Counted from the stretch's first letter, positions 39,314-49,678 are shown. The stretch is DNA of 64,000 nt from Hyphomicrobiales bacterium (GCA_900472575.1 UCIV01000042.1:1-64000), one strand, 5' to 3'. Translations and numbers: made by a program. The notes: generated from the letters alone by a model not told the origin.

Positions 39314-40363
39314 ATGCGATACAATCAATTGGGCAATACAGGGCTGTTCGTATCCGAACTGTGCCTCGGCACGATGACCTTCGGCGAGGCTGACAACGCC
39401 GCCTTGTGGGGCAAGATCGCCGGCGTCGATCAGGATGCTGCCGACCAGATCCTCGACCGTTCGATCAAGGCCGGGGTCAATTTCGTTGATACGGCGGATG
39501 TCTATTCCTTCGGTACTTCGGAGCGGATTCTCGGCCAGGCCATCCGCAATGTCGGCGTTGCCCGCAAGGACATCGTGATCGCAACCAAATTTCTAGGCCA
39601 GATGGGCGACAAGCCCAACGACCGCGGGGCATCGCGCGGGCATATCATGGATTCGGTCGAGAGAAGCCTTGAGCGGCTGCAGGTCGATCATATCGATCTC
39701 TACCAGATCCATGGCACGGATACCGTCACGCCGATCGACGAGACGTTGAGAGCGCTCGACGATCTCGTTTCACGCGGGCTCGTTCGCTATATCGGGCTTT
39801 CTAACTGGGCAGCGTGGCGGATTGCCAAGGCGCTCGGCATTTCGGAACGGCGAGGTTTCTCCCGTTTCGAAACGGTGCAGGCCTATTATTCGATTGCCGG
39901 CCGTGACCTGGAGCGTGAGATCGTGCCGTTGATGCAGGAGGAAAAGCTCGGCCTCATGGTATGGTCGCCGCTCGCCGGAGGTCTGCTTTCGGGTAAATAC
40001 GGCCCCGGCGCGCCCGGAAATGGCGAGGGACGGCGTCAGGAATTCGATTTCCCGCCGGTCGACAATTACCGCGCCTGGGCCTGCGTTGCCGCCATGCGGG
40101 AGATTGCGGCCAGGCATGAAACGAGCGTGGCTGCGGTGGCGCTGGCCTATATCCTTGCCAAGCCTTTCGTCACCAGCGTCATCATTGGGGCCAAGCGGAT
40201 TGAGCAACTGGATGAAAACCTGAAGGCTGTTTCTGTGAAACTCGATGCTGAGGACCTGAAAAAGCTCGACGAGGTCAGTGCGCTGATGCCGGAATATCCG
40301 GGCTGGATGCTGGAGCGGCAGGGGGTGGGCCGGCGTCCGGCTCCTTTCGAGCCGAAGGGCTGA
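39314..40363 (+). CDS. Aldo/keto reductase
   Basis: The 349-residue NADPH-dependent oxidoreductase has the AKR tetrad: Asp and Tyr in VDTADVYSFG, Lys in IATKF, and His in LYQIHGTD. The C-terminal cofactor-binding region (SVIIGAKRIEQLDENL) is intact. The ATG at 39314 follows GGAG at 39304-39307 and gives the usual MRYNQLGNTGL start; an upstream in-frame ATG at 39302 is less likely. The substrate is unknown. A strong terminator follows. Confidence 0.9.
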   Translation: MRYNQLGNTGLFVSELCLGTMTFGEADNAALWGKIAGVDQDAADQILDRSIKAGVNFVDTADVYSFGTSERILGQAIRNVGVARKDIVIATKFLGQMGDKPNDRGASRGHIMDSVERSLERLQVDHIDLYQIHGTDTVTPIDETLRALDDLVSRGLVRYIGLSNWAAWRIAKALGISERRGFSRFETVQAYYSIAGRDLEREIVPLMQEEKLGLMVWSPLAGGLLSGKYGPGAPGNGEGRRQEFDFPPVDNYRAWACVAAMREIAARHETSVAAVALAYILAKPFVTSVIIGAKRIEQLDENLKAVSVKLDAEDLKKLDEVSALMPEYPGWMLERQGVGRRPAPFEPKG

Positions 40364-40370
40364 GATCGTG

Positions 40371-40397
40371 AGGGAGGCCGGATCGGCCTCCCTTTTT
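40371..40397 (+). terminator. Terminator after the aldo/keto reductase
   Basis: AGGGAGGCC (40371-40379) pairs perfectly with GGCCTCCCT (40385-40393) around GGATC, then TTTTT. It separates the rightward reductase from the convergent chemoreceptor gene. Confidence 0.9.
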
Positions 40398-40407
40398 CCG
40401 TTTCTGC

Positions 40408-42171
40408 TCAGAAATCTTCCCAGCCGGCTGCCTTCTTGAGATTGGCATGCGCCATTCGCAACGGGGCCGTGCCGAAATGTGAGGTTTGAGGAGCGCTATG
40501 GGCGGCCGGTCGGGATGCGAGCCGCGTGCCTTCACCGATATCGAACTGCATCAGAAGATCGCGCAGGCTCTGTGCCTCGCTTGCCAGCGAGTGGCTGGCC
40601 GCGGTCGTCTCTTCCACCATGGCGGCATTCTGCTGCGTCGCTTGATCCATATGGTTCACCGCCTGACTGATCTCGCGGAGGCTCGATGCCTGTTCGCGAG
40701 AAGCTTCGACAATGGCAGAGACGTTGTCGTGGATGCTCGCGACCTGACCGAGAATATCGCGCAATGAGCCTCCCGTACGTCCGACAAGCTCGACACCGCC
40801 GGAAACCTGATGGCTGGAGGTATTGATCAGGGTCTTGATCTCCTTGGCGGCCTTGGCTGAGCGTTGCGCCAGTTCGCGGACTTCCTGGGCGACGACTGCA
40901 AATCCCTTGCCGGCCTCGCCTGCGCGGGCGGCCTCGACGCCGGCATTGAGCGCCAGGAGATTGGTCTGGAAGGCGATGTCGTCGATGACACCGATAATGT
41001 TGGTGATCTCATTGGATGACTTGGCAATCTCGTCCATGGCGGCGATTGCCTGCTGGACAACAAGGCCGGACTGTTCGGCATTCTGGCGTGTGTTGGTGAC
41101 AAGCCGTCCGGCTTCTTCGGCGCGATGACTGGAATCGCCGACCGTGCGGGTGATTTCTTCCAACGCCGCTGCAGCTTCCTCCAGCGATGCGGCCTGCTGC
41201 TCGGTACGTTTTGCCAGTTCTTGAGACGCGTCGCGGATTTCACTCGATGCAGAGGCGATGCCGGAAGCGTTCTGCGAGACGACCTTCATCGCGTCGCGCA
41301 ACTTGGCGGCGACCGAGTTGAAATCCTGGCGGGTCGATTCCATGCTGGGAACGAAGCGGGTTTCGATCGATTGATCGAGCTTGCCGTCGGCCAGATCGCG
41401 AAGACCCGTGCCGAGCATGCCGATCGCGCTCATGCGCGGGGTCACGTCGGTGGCGAATTTCACCACCTTGCAGACCTTGCCGTTCAGGTCGGTGATAGGG
41501 TTATAGGCCGCCTGGATCCAGATCTCCTTACCACCCTTGCCGTAACGGACGAATTCATCGGCAATGAATTCTCCAATGGCGAGGCGCGGCCAGAATTCCG
41601 CGTAGTCCTGTGATGCGGCGTAGCCGGGTTCGCAGAACATCCGGTGATGCTTGCCCTTGATCTCCGACAGGTCGTAACCGAGGCCGGCGCAGAAGTTTTC
41701 GTTTGCATCCAGGATCGTGCCATCTGGGAGAAATTCGATGACAGCCTGCGAGCGGCTGATGGCGGAAAGCTTTGCGGCGTCCTCGGTTGCCTTGATTTTC
41801 GCTGCGGTTATATCGGTTGCGAGCTTGATGACCTTGTAGGGCTTGCCGCCGCGCGAAACAGGGTTGTAGGAGGCCTGGATCCAGATCTCGCGGCCGGACT
41901 TGGTGATCCGCTTATATTCTTTGGCGTCGAAATTTCCGGCTGCAAGATTGGCCCAGAAAGCCTTGTATTCGGCCGATGCCACATAGTCCGCTTCGCAGAA
42001 GATGCGGTGGTGTTTTCCCTTGATCTCTGCAAGCGAATAACCCAGCGCTTCGCAGAAATTGGGATTGGCGTTTAGGATGTTTCCGCCAAGATCGAATTCG
42101 ATGACTGCTTGCGATCGCGATATCGCGGCGAGAGTGTCCAGCGCACCTGCCGTCTTGCCCAGTCCCAGCAT
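40408..42171 (-). CDS. Soluble methyl-accepting chemotaxis protein with two PAS domains
   Basis: The 587-residue protein has no membrane span. Two closely related PAS domains (about 15-120 and 137-243, each with GKHHR-(I/M)-FCE and EIWIQA-YNP) precede a short linker and the MCP signalling domain (about 290-535), whose tip includes the conserved EVRELAQRSA region. The C-terminus is GWEDF, matching the xWxxF pentapeptide by which some receptors tether CheR/CheB. It senses an internal signal, perhaps redox or oxygen, but the ligand is not visible. A cheW lies upstream behind a terminator. Confidence 0.9.
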   Translation of the reverse strand: MLGLGKTAGALDTLAAISRSQAVIEFDLGGNILNANPNFCEALGYSLAEIKGKHHRIFCEADYVASAEYKAFWANLAAGNFDAKEYKRITKSGREIWIQASYNPVSRGGKPYKVIKLATDITAAKIKATEDAAKLSAISRSQAVIEFLPDGTILDANENFCAGLGYDLSEIKGKHHRMFCEPGYAASQDYAEFWPRLAIGEFIADEFVRYGKGGKEIWIQAAYNPITDLNGKVCKVVKFATDVTPRMSAIGMLGTGLRDLADGKLDQSIETRFVPSMESTRQDFNSVAAKLRDAMKVVSQNASGIASASSEIRDASQELAKRTEQQAASLEEAAAALEEITRTVGDSSHRAEEAGRLVTNTRQNAEQSGLVVQQAIAAMDEIAKSSNEITNIIGVIDDIAFQTNLLALNAGVEAARAGEAGKGFAVVAQEVRELAQRSAKAAKEIKTLINTSSHQVSGGVELVGRTGGSLRDILGQVASIHDNVSAIVEASREQASSLREISQAVNHMDQATQQNAAMVEETTAASHSLASEAQSLRDLLMQFDIGEGTRLASRPAAHSAPQTSHFGTAPLRMAHANLKKAAGWEDF

Positions 42172-42315
42172 TGAGTGTCCCTCAGACGTAACCTTGTGGC
42201 GGCTACTGCCATATAGTCAATGGAGGTTGCGCTTCAGACAACGCGCTGAACTTCCACTTATATTAGGACATCAAAAAATTAATGCGACCTTTATTAAAAC
42301 TACAATTATTAGCCA

Positions 42316-42346
42316 GGAAAAATAAGAGCCGCATTTTCGCGGCTCT
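42316..42346 (-). terminator. Terminator after cheW (minus strand)
   Basis: On the minus strand AGAGCCGC pairs perfectly with GCGGCTCT (42325-42332 and 42339-42346) around a 6-base loop, followed by TATTTTTC. It separates cheW from the chemoreceptor, whose AT-rich promoter region is about 42230-42300. Confidence 0.9.
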
Positions 42347-42375
42347 TTGACTTGGTTTTGCTGTGAAAGCTTGCC

Positions 42376-42855
42376 TCAGGCGGCAATATCTTCCATTTCG
42401 GTGCCCTTGAACATCTTGGCGAGGTTCAGGAAGCAGATCATGCCGTGCTCGTTGGCGATGATCCCTTCGGAGAAGGACTTATCGAAGGAGGCGGAGACTT
42501 CCGGAACCGGCTGAACCTGGCTCGAGGGGATGGTGAGGATGTCGGAAACGCGGTCAACGAGCATGCCGATTACCATGTTGTGGACTTCGGCGACGACGAT
42601 GGCGCTGCGCTCGTTGGCAACAGTGCTCTTCATGCCGAGTTTGTAGGCAAGGTCGATGATCGGAATGACCGAGCCGCGCAGGTTCATGACGCCGATGACG
42701 TCCTTCGGTGCATGTGGGAGGGGCGTGGACGGTGCCCAGCCGCGGATTTCGCGGATCGTCGTCGTCTTGACGCAGAATTCCTGATCGTGAAGACGGAAGG
42801 CGATGATCTCAAGCATTTCGCCGTTATACATGGTGGAATTGATCGTGGTCGCCAT
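42376..42855 (-). CDS. cheW: Chemotaxis adaptor CheW
   Basis: CheW links receptors to the kinase CheA. The 159-residue protein is a single CheW domain (LEIIAFRLHDQEFCVKT at the start, then VIGVMNLRGSVIPIIDLAYKLG). The NLRG...P-I-DL signature is intact. It is an isolated cheW next to a soluble receptor and outside a che operon; the two may serve a particular signalling array. Confidence 0.92.
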   Translation of the reverse strand: MATTINSTMYNGEMLEIIAFRLHDQEFCVKTTTIREIRGWAPSTPLPHAPKDVIGVMNLRGSVIPIIDLAYKLGMKSTVANERSAIVVAEVHNMVIGMLVDRVSDILTIPSSQVQPVPEVSASFDKSFSEGIIANEHGMICFLNLAKMFKGTEMEDIAA

Positions 42856-43047
42856 CAGAAATGCCCCAGCTGTCCGTTGCCCGCATGGTGGTCACCGCGC
42901 CTGACGAATTCAGGTGCAAATCCCATCACGTCGCAATCCGGCGCCGAAGCACGGCGAATCTCAGATTGCGCGATGCCGACTTTAATCGAGGATTATTTCT
43001 CAAACATAAATCATAGAACGCAAAATCGCGGTCTAGAGGCTAAGGCC

Positions 43048-46000
43048 TTAATATTCTTTCTCGTAGAAGATACCGGCCTTGCCGCCCTCGGTGCCGGCTC
43101 CTGCCTTGAGCTTCACGCCGCGGCCGACATCGAGATTGATCGTCGCCTGCGCCCCACCTTCGCCGCCCTGTTCTACCTGAAGATAGGTGCGGTTATTGAT
43201 GTAACGGCCAACCGAAACGGTTGTCTGGCCGGTTGCATCGGTGTTGACGTCCAGATCATCGACGCCGAGATTGCTGCGCAACGTCTGCAGAAGCGAGGTC
43301 GAACCGCCGCCGGCAAGTTGGCTAACAGCGTCTGCCAGCTGGGCGATCTGCAGCGGCGACAACCGTGACATGGACTGGCCGAAGATCAGCTGCGCCAAAA
43401 CTTCATCCTGCGGCAGGGCAGGGGAGGAAGAAAAGGCGATGGTCGGGTCGTCGGCCATTCCGGTTACACCGACTGTGATCGTCGTGGAGCCGGATGTCGT
43501 GTCGGCCGACATGTTGAGGACCGGGATCAGGCCGCCGCCGAAAGTGATATCGCCCTCGGTGAAATCGAGACGTTTGGTCAGAATGATGATACGGCCGCGG
43601 CGCATTTCGAAGCCGCCCGATACCTGCGGCTCGATCGCCGTGCCTGCGACGGTCAGTTCCCCGCCGAGCTCCGCATCGATGCCGCGGCCACGGACGAAGA
43701 TGCCGTTTGGTGCGCGTACCTTGAGTTCGAGCCTGATGGGGTTGGAGCTGCCCGATGCCTGTTTCGGCCTGATCTCTTCCATCTGTCGCAGAACTGCAGC
43801 TGGTGCGTTGCGGTGCCGGATATCGATCGAACGGAGCGAGGTCGGGAGCTTGGCCGGAACGGTGATCGAAGCCTTGGTCAGCGCGATGTCGCCGCCCAGT
43901 ATGGGGCCGGACATCACCGGACCCTTGAATGTGAGAGTGCCGTCTGCCGTGATCGCAAACAGGGTGCCATCGGCATAACTCGCCTGGGCCAGCCTGATCG
44001 TCAGGTCTGCGGGGAAGCCGGATGCGGGTTCGATGCCGACGGTGCCATCAACTGTGACGGTGCCGCCGCCTGATAGCGAACCCGAGATGCCCGAGAGACG
44101 TGCGGTCTTGCCGTCCAATGCGATATTGGCGGTAAGCGAATTGATCGCGAGGTTTCGGCGGACATCAATGAAGCGCGAGCCGGATGTGACAAGCGTGCCG
44201 GTAATCGCCGGAGACGCTGCATTGCCTCGGACTGCGATATCGACATTGCCGGTGCCTTCCAGAATGAAGCCCTGGGCGGAAAGCTGACCTGCAAGAATGG
44301 AGAAGGGAAGGCTGCCGGAGAATTTGAGATCGAGCGGCCGGTCACCGGTAATCACGGCTGTGCCCCCGCCCGAGAGCGCGATGCCTCCTCCGCCGGAAAG
44401 GCGAGTGTCGACGGTAACGCGGCCATCCTGAAATGTGCCTTCAGCGGTTATGTCGACTGCTGCAACGCCGGCAGTCGAGGTCTGGCTGACGGCTGCATTG
44501 TCCCAGCGGAGATTGTAACGGACTGCAGGTGCCTGAGGTGTGCCGGTGGCTGTGACAGTGCCGGAAATCATGCCCTCGGCGCCGAGACTGGGAACGAAGG
44601 AATTGGCGATACTGGCGGGAATAGCCTTGGCGCGAGCATTGATGTTCAGCGCCGGGCCACCGTTCGCGTTGAGAAGTACCTTGCCGTCGGCGGTGATTTC
44701 CATGCCGCCGCTGCCGGCAATGCGCGTTTCGTCTAGTGTGACTGCGCCATCTGCAAAGGTGCCGGTCGCAGAGATGCGAAACGGACTGATGCCAGCGTCG
44801 CGCATCTGGCGAAGCTGGGCATCACTCCATTCTAAATCATATCGTATTGCGGGAGCAGAGCTTGTGCCCGTTGCATTGATCGTGCCCGAAATGTTGCCTG
44901 CCGCGTGGATGGTGGGCAGGAAGGTGTTGAGCAGGCTTGCCGGCAGCGCATTGATCGTTGCGGCCACATCGAGCGTCGAGCCGGCCGTGCCGTTTACAGA
45001 AACGCTGCCGGTGCCGGTCGCAAGGGTGAGGTTCGACAGGCGTGCGCCGCCGTTCTCGATGACGATGCGTGTCGGATTTTCCAGACGTACCGGGATTTTG
45101 CGCGGTGTTGCCTCGAAATTCTGCAGGCCGATGGCAAGACCATTTGCGGTTTCGATCGTCGCCTTGGTGGTCAAAGGCGCGCCGTCGTAATTGGCTGACA
45201 GGTCGATCGAGGTCGTTGTGCCGGAGTGATCCAATCCGACATTCAGGCCTTCAAGGAAGATGCTGTCGGTTCCAAGACGCGCGGCACGGATAGAGCCCTG
45301 TGCGGCGATCGTCTTGATGTCCGGTATGGTCAGGTCGATTGCCGGCTGCACCAGGCCTGCACTGCCGCGTCGAATTGCCGAACCGTTCGCCTTGATGACG
45401 GCACCGGTTGTCTGGTCTTCGCGATTGAAGGTGACGGAACCCTTGAGATCACCCTGGGCCTGCTGAGCGGCCAGCGCTGCAAGCAGCGATACGTCGGGGA
45501 AATCGAACTGGAGCTGGCCGGACGGCATGAATTCCGGAGAGAAGGTCAAGGCACCGGTCAGCTTGTTCGGGCCGATTTCGGCATTGATCGCCGGTGCCTG
45601 GGTTTCGCCGTTCGCCGATGCCAGGTCGCTGCTGATGCGGATCGGCTTGCTGTCGATCGAGCCGTTGACGGTAAGGCGGCCCTGCGGCGCATCGGGATTT
45701 GCCGTGCCTTCTAGGATGAGGCTCAGGTCTTCCAGCCTGCGACCGGCAAGCCGGGCTTCGGCTGAATTGATGACGGCTCTGACATTCGCGCCGGTCAGCG
45801 GGCCCTTCGCGGAAATGTCGAAGCCTGCGGCGCCTTCCGCGTCACCCAGCCAGCGTTTGATATCCGGCAGGCGACCGGCAAGCCGGCCGGAAACGTTGCC
45901 GTTTTCCATCAGCACGTTGCCATGGGCTTCTAGCGCGTTCGACTTGATAACAAGGTTTTCCAGGCTCATGCGGCCGCCCTGAACGACGTCCACATATCCT

Positions 46001-47544
46001 TCTGCAGCGATAGCACCTTCGAAGCGTGGCGCGAGTGCCGGCGGCAGGATGCTCGGATTGGCTGAAAGGCGGAAATTGCCGGTCACCGCCTGCTTGGACG
46101 TGTCATAAGCACCGCTGACGGTGCCGTTGAAGCCTGCGCTTTCGAAGGTGGCGGCATCAAGCCCGATGGCGGGTGGCGCAAGGCGCAGCGGTGCATCGAG
46201 CGTTACCGGTCCCCGCACCATCCGGCCGATATCGGCATTGGTAAAATTCAGGTCGCCCACGGTGAAGCGGCTGCGGATGCTGCCTGCACGAGCAATCAGA
46301 TCAAGGTCTTCGCTTTCCGCCTGAAGCCTGATCTGGCGGAACCGCCCTTGCGGAAGCTCGGCATAGGGGAGGGATGCGGTCGCGTTAAAGCGCGCGGCCG
46401 CGGCGGCTCCGGTCAGGGTGAAATTCAGGGTTTCGAGCGAAAAACGGCTTGGCTGGCCGTTGATCGGCCATGCCACTTCGACCGGTCCCTTGGTGCCAGC
46501 AAGGCTTGCAGTCAAGCTGTTGTCACCCTTTGGGTCCCACGCGCCCTTGGCGGAAATGCGTACGGCACCCGAGGTCAGCTGGCCGCGCTGGAAATCGACG
46601 CGGCCCGATTTCGAATAGGTTGCCGCGATATCGATATCGGTCGTGCCGTCGAACAAGTCGCGAAGTGCAGGCGGCATCAGAGTGGCAAGCTGGCCGCCGC
46701 CTTTGACCTCGACGCGGTGCCCGCCATTATCGACCATTACATGCCGACCATCGACCGAGATAACCGGCTGGCCGTCGACATTCCCGGAAAGCTTGCCAGC
46801 CCAGTTGGACAAGGGGCCTTCGCCGTCGAGGGCGAGTTGCACGGCCGGAGCGCCGGGTAGCCGCAGCAGGCGTGCAAGAAGCCCGCCCTGTGGCTCGGAT
46901 ACCGATGCCTTAAGTGTCAGCCGATTTTCGGAGGGAGCATAAACGATGTCGGCAAGCGCTCTGGCATCCGGCTCATCCTTGCGGGTCGCCTGAAGATCTA
47001 GCGCGATATTCGGCCCCGTCGCATCGATCGAGCCTTTCAGCGAAAGTGCGAAGTCACGGCCCGATAGCGCTTGAGCGAGATTGATGTCCGGCAGGTCGAG
47101 CTGTGCGACCCTGATGCCGACGGGCAATGTCGTGCCCCCCGACGAAGTCGTGGTTGTGGCAGGCTTTGCGGCGGTTGGTTCCGGTGGACGATAGACGTCG
47201 ATCGCGCCTGCGGTGATGCGGTCGGCACGGAACTCGCCGGTGATCAGCGCTGTCGGCGACCAGTCGATCTCGATGCCGTTGATCTGGGCGTAAGGGCCCT
47301 TGCTGTCGGACAACGTCAGTGCGCCGACGCGAAGGTCACCGGTCAGAAGGCCTTCCGGCCGCGAGAAGGTGATCGAACGATCGGGAGTGGACACAAGTGA
47401 CGATATGCGGCTGGCAGCGATATCGCCGCCCACGGGCGTGAAGGCGACGAAAAGAACAACGCCGAGCGCCATGACGAAAAGAACGCCGACAGCCGCGATT
47501 GCGGCTCTCAATGTCCATTTCAGAAGGCGGACGATGAATGTCAT
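43048..47544 (-). CDS. tamB: Translocation and assembly module TamB
   Basis: TamB spans the periplasm and with TamA inserts outer-membrane proteins; the family also moves lipids between membranes. The 1498-residue protein has one N-terminal membrane span (about 10-34), a long repetitive beta-rich body of alternating hydrophobic strands, and the C-terminal TamB domain (about 1150-1498, with LAQLIFGQSMSRLSPLQIAQLA) ending in FYEKEY. It follows tamA by 18 bases and is co-transcribed. The length is normal for the family. Confidence 0.93.
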   Translation of the reverse strand: MTFIVRLLKWTLRAAIAAVGVLFVMALGVVLFVAFTPVGGDIAASRISSLVSTPDRSITFSRPEGLLTGDLRVGALTLSDSKGPYAQINGIEIDWSPTALITGEFRADRITAGAIDVYRPPEPTAAKPATTTTSSGGTTLPVGIRVAQLDLPDINLAQALSGRDFALSLKGSIDATGPNIALDLQATRKDEPDARALADIVYAPSENRLTLKASVSEPQGGLLARLLRLPGAPAVQLALDGEGPLSNWAGKLSGNVDGQPVISVDGRHVMVDNGGHRVEVKGGGQLATLMPPALRDLFDGTTDIDIAATYSKSGRVDFQRGQLTSGAVRISAKGAWDPKGDNSLTASLAGTKGPVEVAWPINGQPSRFSLETLNFTLTGAAAAARFNATASLPYAELPQGRFRQIRLQAESEDLDLIARAGSIRSRFTVGDLNFTNADIGRMVRGPVTLDAPLRLAPPAIGLDAATFESAGFNGTVSGAYDTSKQAVTGNFRLSANPSILPPALAPRFEGAIAAEGYVDVVQGGRMSLENLVIKSNALEAHGNVLMENGNVSGRLAGRLPDIKRWLGDAEGAAGFDISAKGPLTGANVRAVINSAEARLAGRRLEDLSLILEGTANPDAPQGRLTVNGSIDSKPIRISSDLASANGETQAPAINAEIGPNKLTGALTFSPEFMPSGQLQFDFPDVSLLAALAAQQAQGDLKGSVTFNREDQTTGAVIKANGSAIRRGSAGLVQPAIDLTIPDIKTIAAQGSIRAARLGTDSIFLEGLNVGLDHSGTTTSIDLSANYDGAPLTTKATIETANGLAIGLQNFEATPRKIPVRLENPTRIVIENGGARLSNLTLATGTGSVSVNGTAGSTLDVAATINALPASLLNTFLPTIHAAGNISGTINATGTSSAPAIRYDLEWSDAQLRQMRDAGISPFRISATGTFADGAVTLDETRIAGSGGMEITADGKVLLNANGGPALNINARAKAIPASIANSFVPSLGAEGMISGTVTATGTPQAPAVRYNLRWDNAAVSQTSTAGVAAVDITAEGTFQDGRVTVDTRLSGGGGIALSGGGTAVITGDRPLDLKFSGSLPFSILAGQLSAQGFILEGTGNVDIAVRGNAASPAITGTLVTSGSRFIDVRRNLAINSLTANIALDGKTARLSGISGSLSGGGTVTVDGTVGIEPASGFPADLTIRLAQASYADGTLFAITADGTLTFKGPVMSGPILGGDIALTKASITVPAKLPTSLRSIDIRHRNAPAAVLRQMEEIRPKQASGSSNPIRLELKVRAPNGIFVRGRGIDAELGGELTVAGTAIEPQVSGGFEMRRGRIIILTKRLDFTEGDITFGGGLIPVLNMSADTTSGSTTITVGVTGMADDPTIAFSSSPALPQDEVLAQLIFGQSMSRLSPLQIAQLADAVSQLAGGGSTSLLQTLRSNLGVDDLDVNTDATGQTTVSVGRYINNRTYLQVEQGGEGGAQATINLDVGRGVKLKAGAGTEGGKAGIFYEKEY

Positions 47545-47562
47545 AATTGTATTGCTGCCTCT

Positions 47563-49491
47563 TTAGAAAGCCTGGCCGATGCCAGCATAGATACCGAACG
47601 AATTTCCACCGTCATAGCGCCTGAGCGGAACTGCGAAATCCAAGCGAATGGGGCCAAAGGGCGTTGCATAACGCAGACCCAGTCCTGCACCCGCACGAAT
47701 ATCAGAGAAATCAGGCACGATTTCGGTTGCTACCGTTCCGACGTCTATAAACGGAACGATGCCGATATTCTCTGACACTTTTACGCGCGTTTCGAAAGAC
47801 GCCAAAACGTAAGAGCGGCCACCTACCGCATCGTCATCGTCATTATAGGGCGATATCTCGCGATAGCTGTAACCACGCACCGATCCGCCCCCGCCCTGGT
47901 AGAAGCGACGGGTTACCGGAATATCTTGCAAGTCGCCTGTTCCGACCAATGTGCCAGCACCCAGCCGGGTTGCGAGAACCACCTTGTCTTCGGCGCCAAG
48001 CCCATAATAACCTGCGATGGAGCCTTCGAATGACGAGAAGACATTGCCCTTAAGTGCCTCATAACTCGGTTTGGCGGAGACTGTTCCGTAATAGCCCTCG
48101 GTCGGATCAAGCTTGTTGTCTCGCGTGTCGCGCTCGAAGGATACCGGCAGGCTGAAGGTCAGGTAGTCATTGCGATCAAACGCGTCGTCGGCGCGGATGT
48201 AGGAGATCTCGCCGCCACCAGTGACCTTGTCGGTGGCGTTAAGTTCGTAAGCGATGCCGGCGGAATAGGTGATCGACTGGGCTTCGTAGATGTCTTCGGG
48301 ATTTTCGCTCTTGGCTTCGAGCTTGGAGACGAAGGTCGCTTCCGGGACGTAGAAACCGGGTTTGGTGAAGGTGATGCCGGCGGAGTAATCGAATGTCGTC
48401 ACGTCTGTCGTGGCGCCGATGCCGGAAACAGCCCCCTCAAGCCGCAGCGATTCCGCCTGGCCGAACAGGTTGCGATGTCCCCAATATCCCTGAACCCCTG
48501 CGCCATCAGTCGACGCGTATTCAAGACCGAAGCCGAAATAGCGAAACTTGCCTTCGGATACCTCGATCGCAAGCGGCAGGGAACCATCGGGAGCCAAGCT
48601 GTCGGCCTCATGGATGGTGATGCTGGAGAATACGCCAAGCTGGCGTAGACGTTCCGAGGCTTTTTTGAGCTGTTCCGGGGAGTAGCGTTCGCGCCGGTCG
48701 AGACGGGAGTAACTCTGGATGAAGTCAGGATTGACGGCCCGAGCGCCCTTGACCGTTACTGTGCCGAACGGCGCCACAGGTCCGCCGATGGCGCCAAGCA
48801 CCACATCGACTGTCCGCTTTGCATGATCTGCCGTGATCTGTCGCTGAAGAGGGTGGGCAAGCGGGCGCCCCTCTTCTTTCAAATCGACAACGATCTTTTC
48901 GCCGGCTTTCAGGATGATCAGCGAGCCGGCCGGTCCGCCCGGTTCCAGATCGTAATCAGCAGGGTTTCTACCCGCCGCGTCTCCCTCGAAGCGCACTGCG
49001 CCGAGCTTGAATTCGGGACCGGGCGTCACATTCACGGTTACCGGAACAGGCTTGGAATGGTCGAATGTCGGATTAGGGGGGAGCTGGTCGATATCGGTTC
49101 CGGCGATCGATATGTTGACGATACCGCCGTATCGGGCTTCTTCGTAAAGAACGGCCACCAGGCGGTCCCGGTCTTCGCGCGCCTTGACGATGATGCCGAG
49201 ATCACCGGAAACCGGCTTTTCGTCGTCATTCACAAGTGCGGCGGCCGATTTCAACCGGTCAGCCAGGTCGCCGTCCGCGTCGCCTGTTTCGATCGTTGCT
49301 TCATAACGAACCGGATCGATGACTTCGACGGTTTCCTCGTCGCTGCCGAACAACGTGATGCCGAATATCTTGAATGCGTATGCCTCCGGCGCAAAGACGG
49401 GCGAAAGAGCCAGGCTACCAGCCAGCAAGCAGGCCAGGCTTCTCCGCCGGCTGCTCCAGTCGCTCATCCTCCCAGCTTTTCTCTTTTCCAT
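47563..49491 (-). CDS. tamA: Outer-membrane assembly factor TamA (Omp85 family)
   Basis: The 642-residue Omp85 protein has a signal peptide ending near EAYA, an N-terminal POTRA-type region (about 45-300) and a C-terminal 16-strand barrel. The barrel contains the Omp85 motif GSVRGYSYRE and ends in GIGQAF, with the terminal Phe typical of outer-membrane beta-signals. The start is unsure: ATG at 49491 has no clear ribosome site, and the ATG at 49467 is directly preceded by GGGAGG with no spacing. Upstream of tamB, as usual in alphaproteobacteria. Confidence 0.92.
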   Translation of the reverse strand: MEKRKAGRMSDWSSRRRSLACLLAGSLALSPVFAPEAYAFKIFGITLFGSDEETVEVIDPVRYEATIETGDADGDLADRLKSAAALVNDDEKPVSGDLGIIVKAREDRDRLVAVLYEEARYGGIVNISIAGTDIDQLPPNPTFDHSKPVPVTVNVTPGPEFKLGAVRFEGDAAGRNPADYDLEPGGPAGSLIILKAGEKIVVDLKEEGRPLAHPLQRQITADHAKRTVDVVLGAIGGPVAPFGTVTVKGARAVNPDFIQSYSRLDRRERYSPEQLKKASERLRQLGVFSSITIHEADSLAPDGSLPLAIEVSEGKFRYFGFGLEYASTDGAGVQGYWGHRNLFGQAESLRLEGAVSGIGATTDVTTFDYSAGITFTKPGFYVPEATFVSKLEAKSENPEDIYEAQSITYSAGIAYELNATDKVTGGGEISYIRADDAFDRNDYLTFSLPVSFERDTRDNKLDPTEGYYGTVSAKPSYEALKGNVFSSFEGSIAGYYGLGAEDKVVLATRLGAGTLVGTGDLQDIPVTRRFYQGGGGSVRGYSYREISPYNDDDDAVGGRSYVLASFETRVKVSENIGIVPFIDVGTVATEIVPDFSDIRAGAGLGLRYATPFGPIRLDFAVPLRRYDGGNSFGIYAGIGQAF

Positions 49492-49605
49492 ACGCAGACT
49501 TAAGTATCGCAGCTGTCGGTGAAGACCCTCATGGTCGCTTGAAACCTCTGTACCCGGAAAATCCTAAAAGGGGTACCCTTGATCTCGGCTGCATGATGAT
49601 TTGAT

Positions 49606-49638
49606 GAAATAAAAGGCCCCGAAGCTGGCTTCGGGGCC
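49606..49638 (-). terminator. Terminator after the glycine-zipper lipoprotein gene
   Basis: GGCCCCGAAG and CTTCGGGGCC (49615-49624, 49629-49638) form a perfect 10-bp stem around a 4-base loop; on the minus strand TTTTATTTC follows. Confidence 0.92.
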
Positions 49639-49678
49639 ACATATTTGAAATATCTGACGTTATGTCGGTTCCTGCGCT

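Noticed and set aside
42275-42298. TTAA...TTAA pair upstream of the chemoreceptor, considered as a CtrA site
   Set aside because: The spacing is eleven bases, not seven; the region is just AT-rich promoter DNA.
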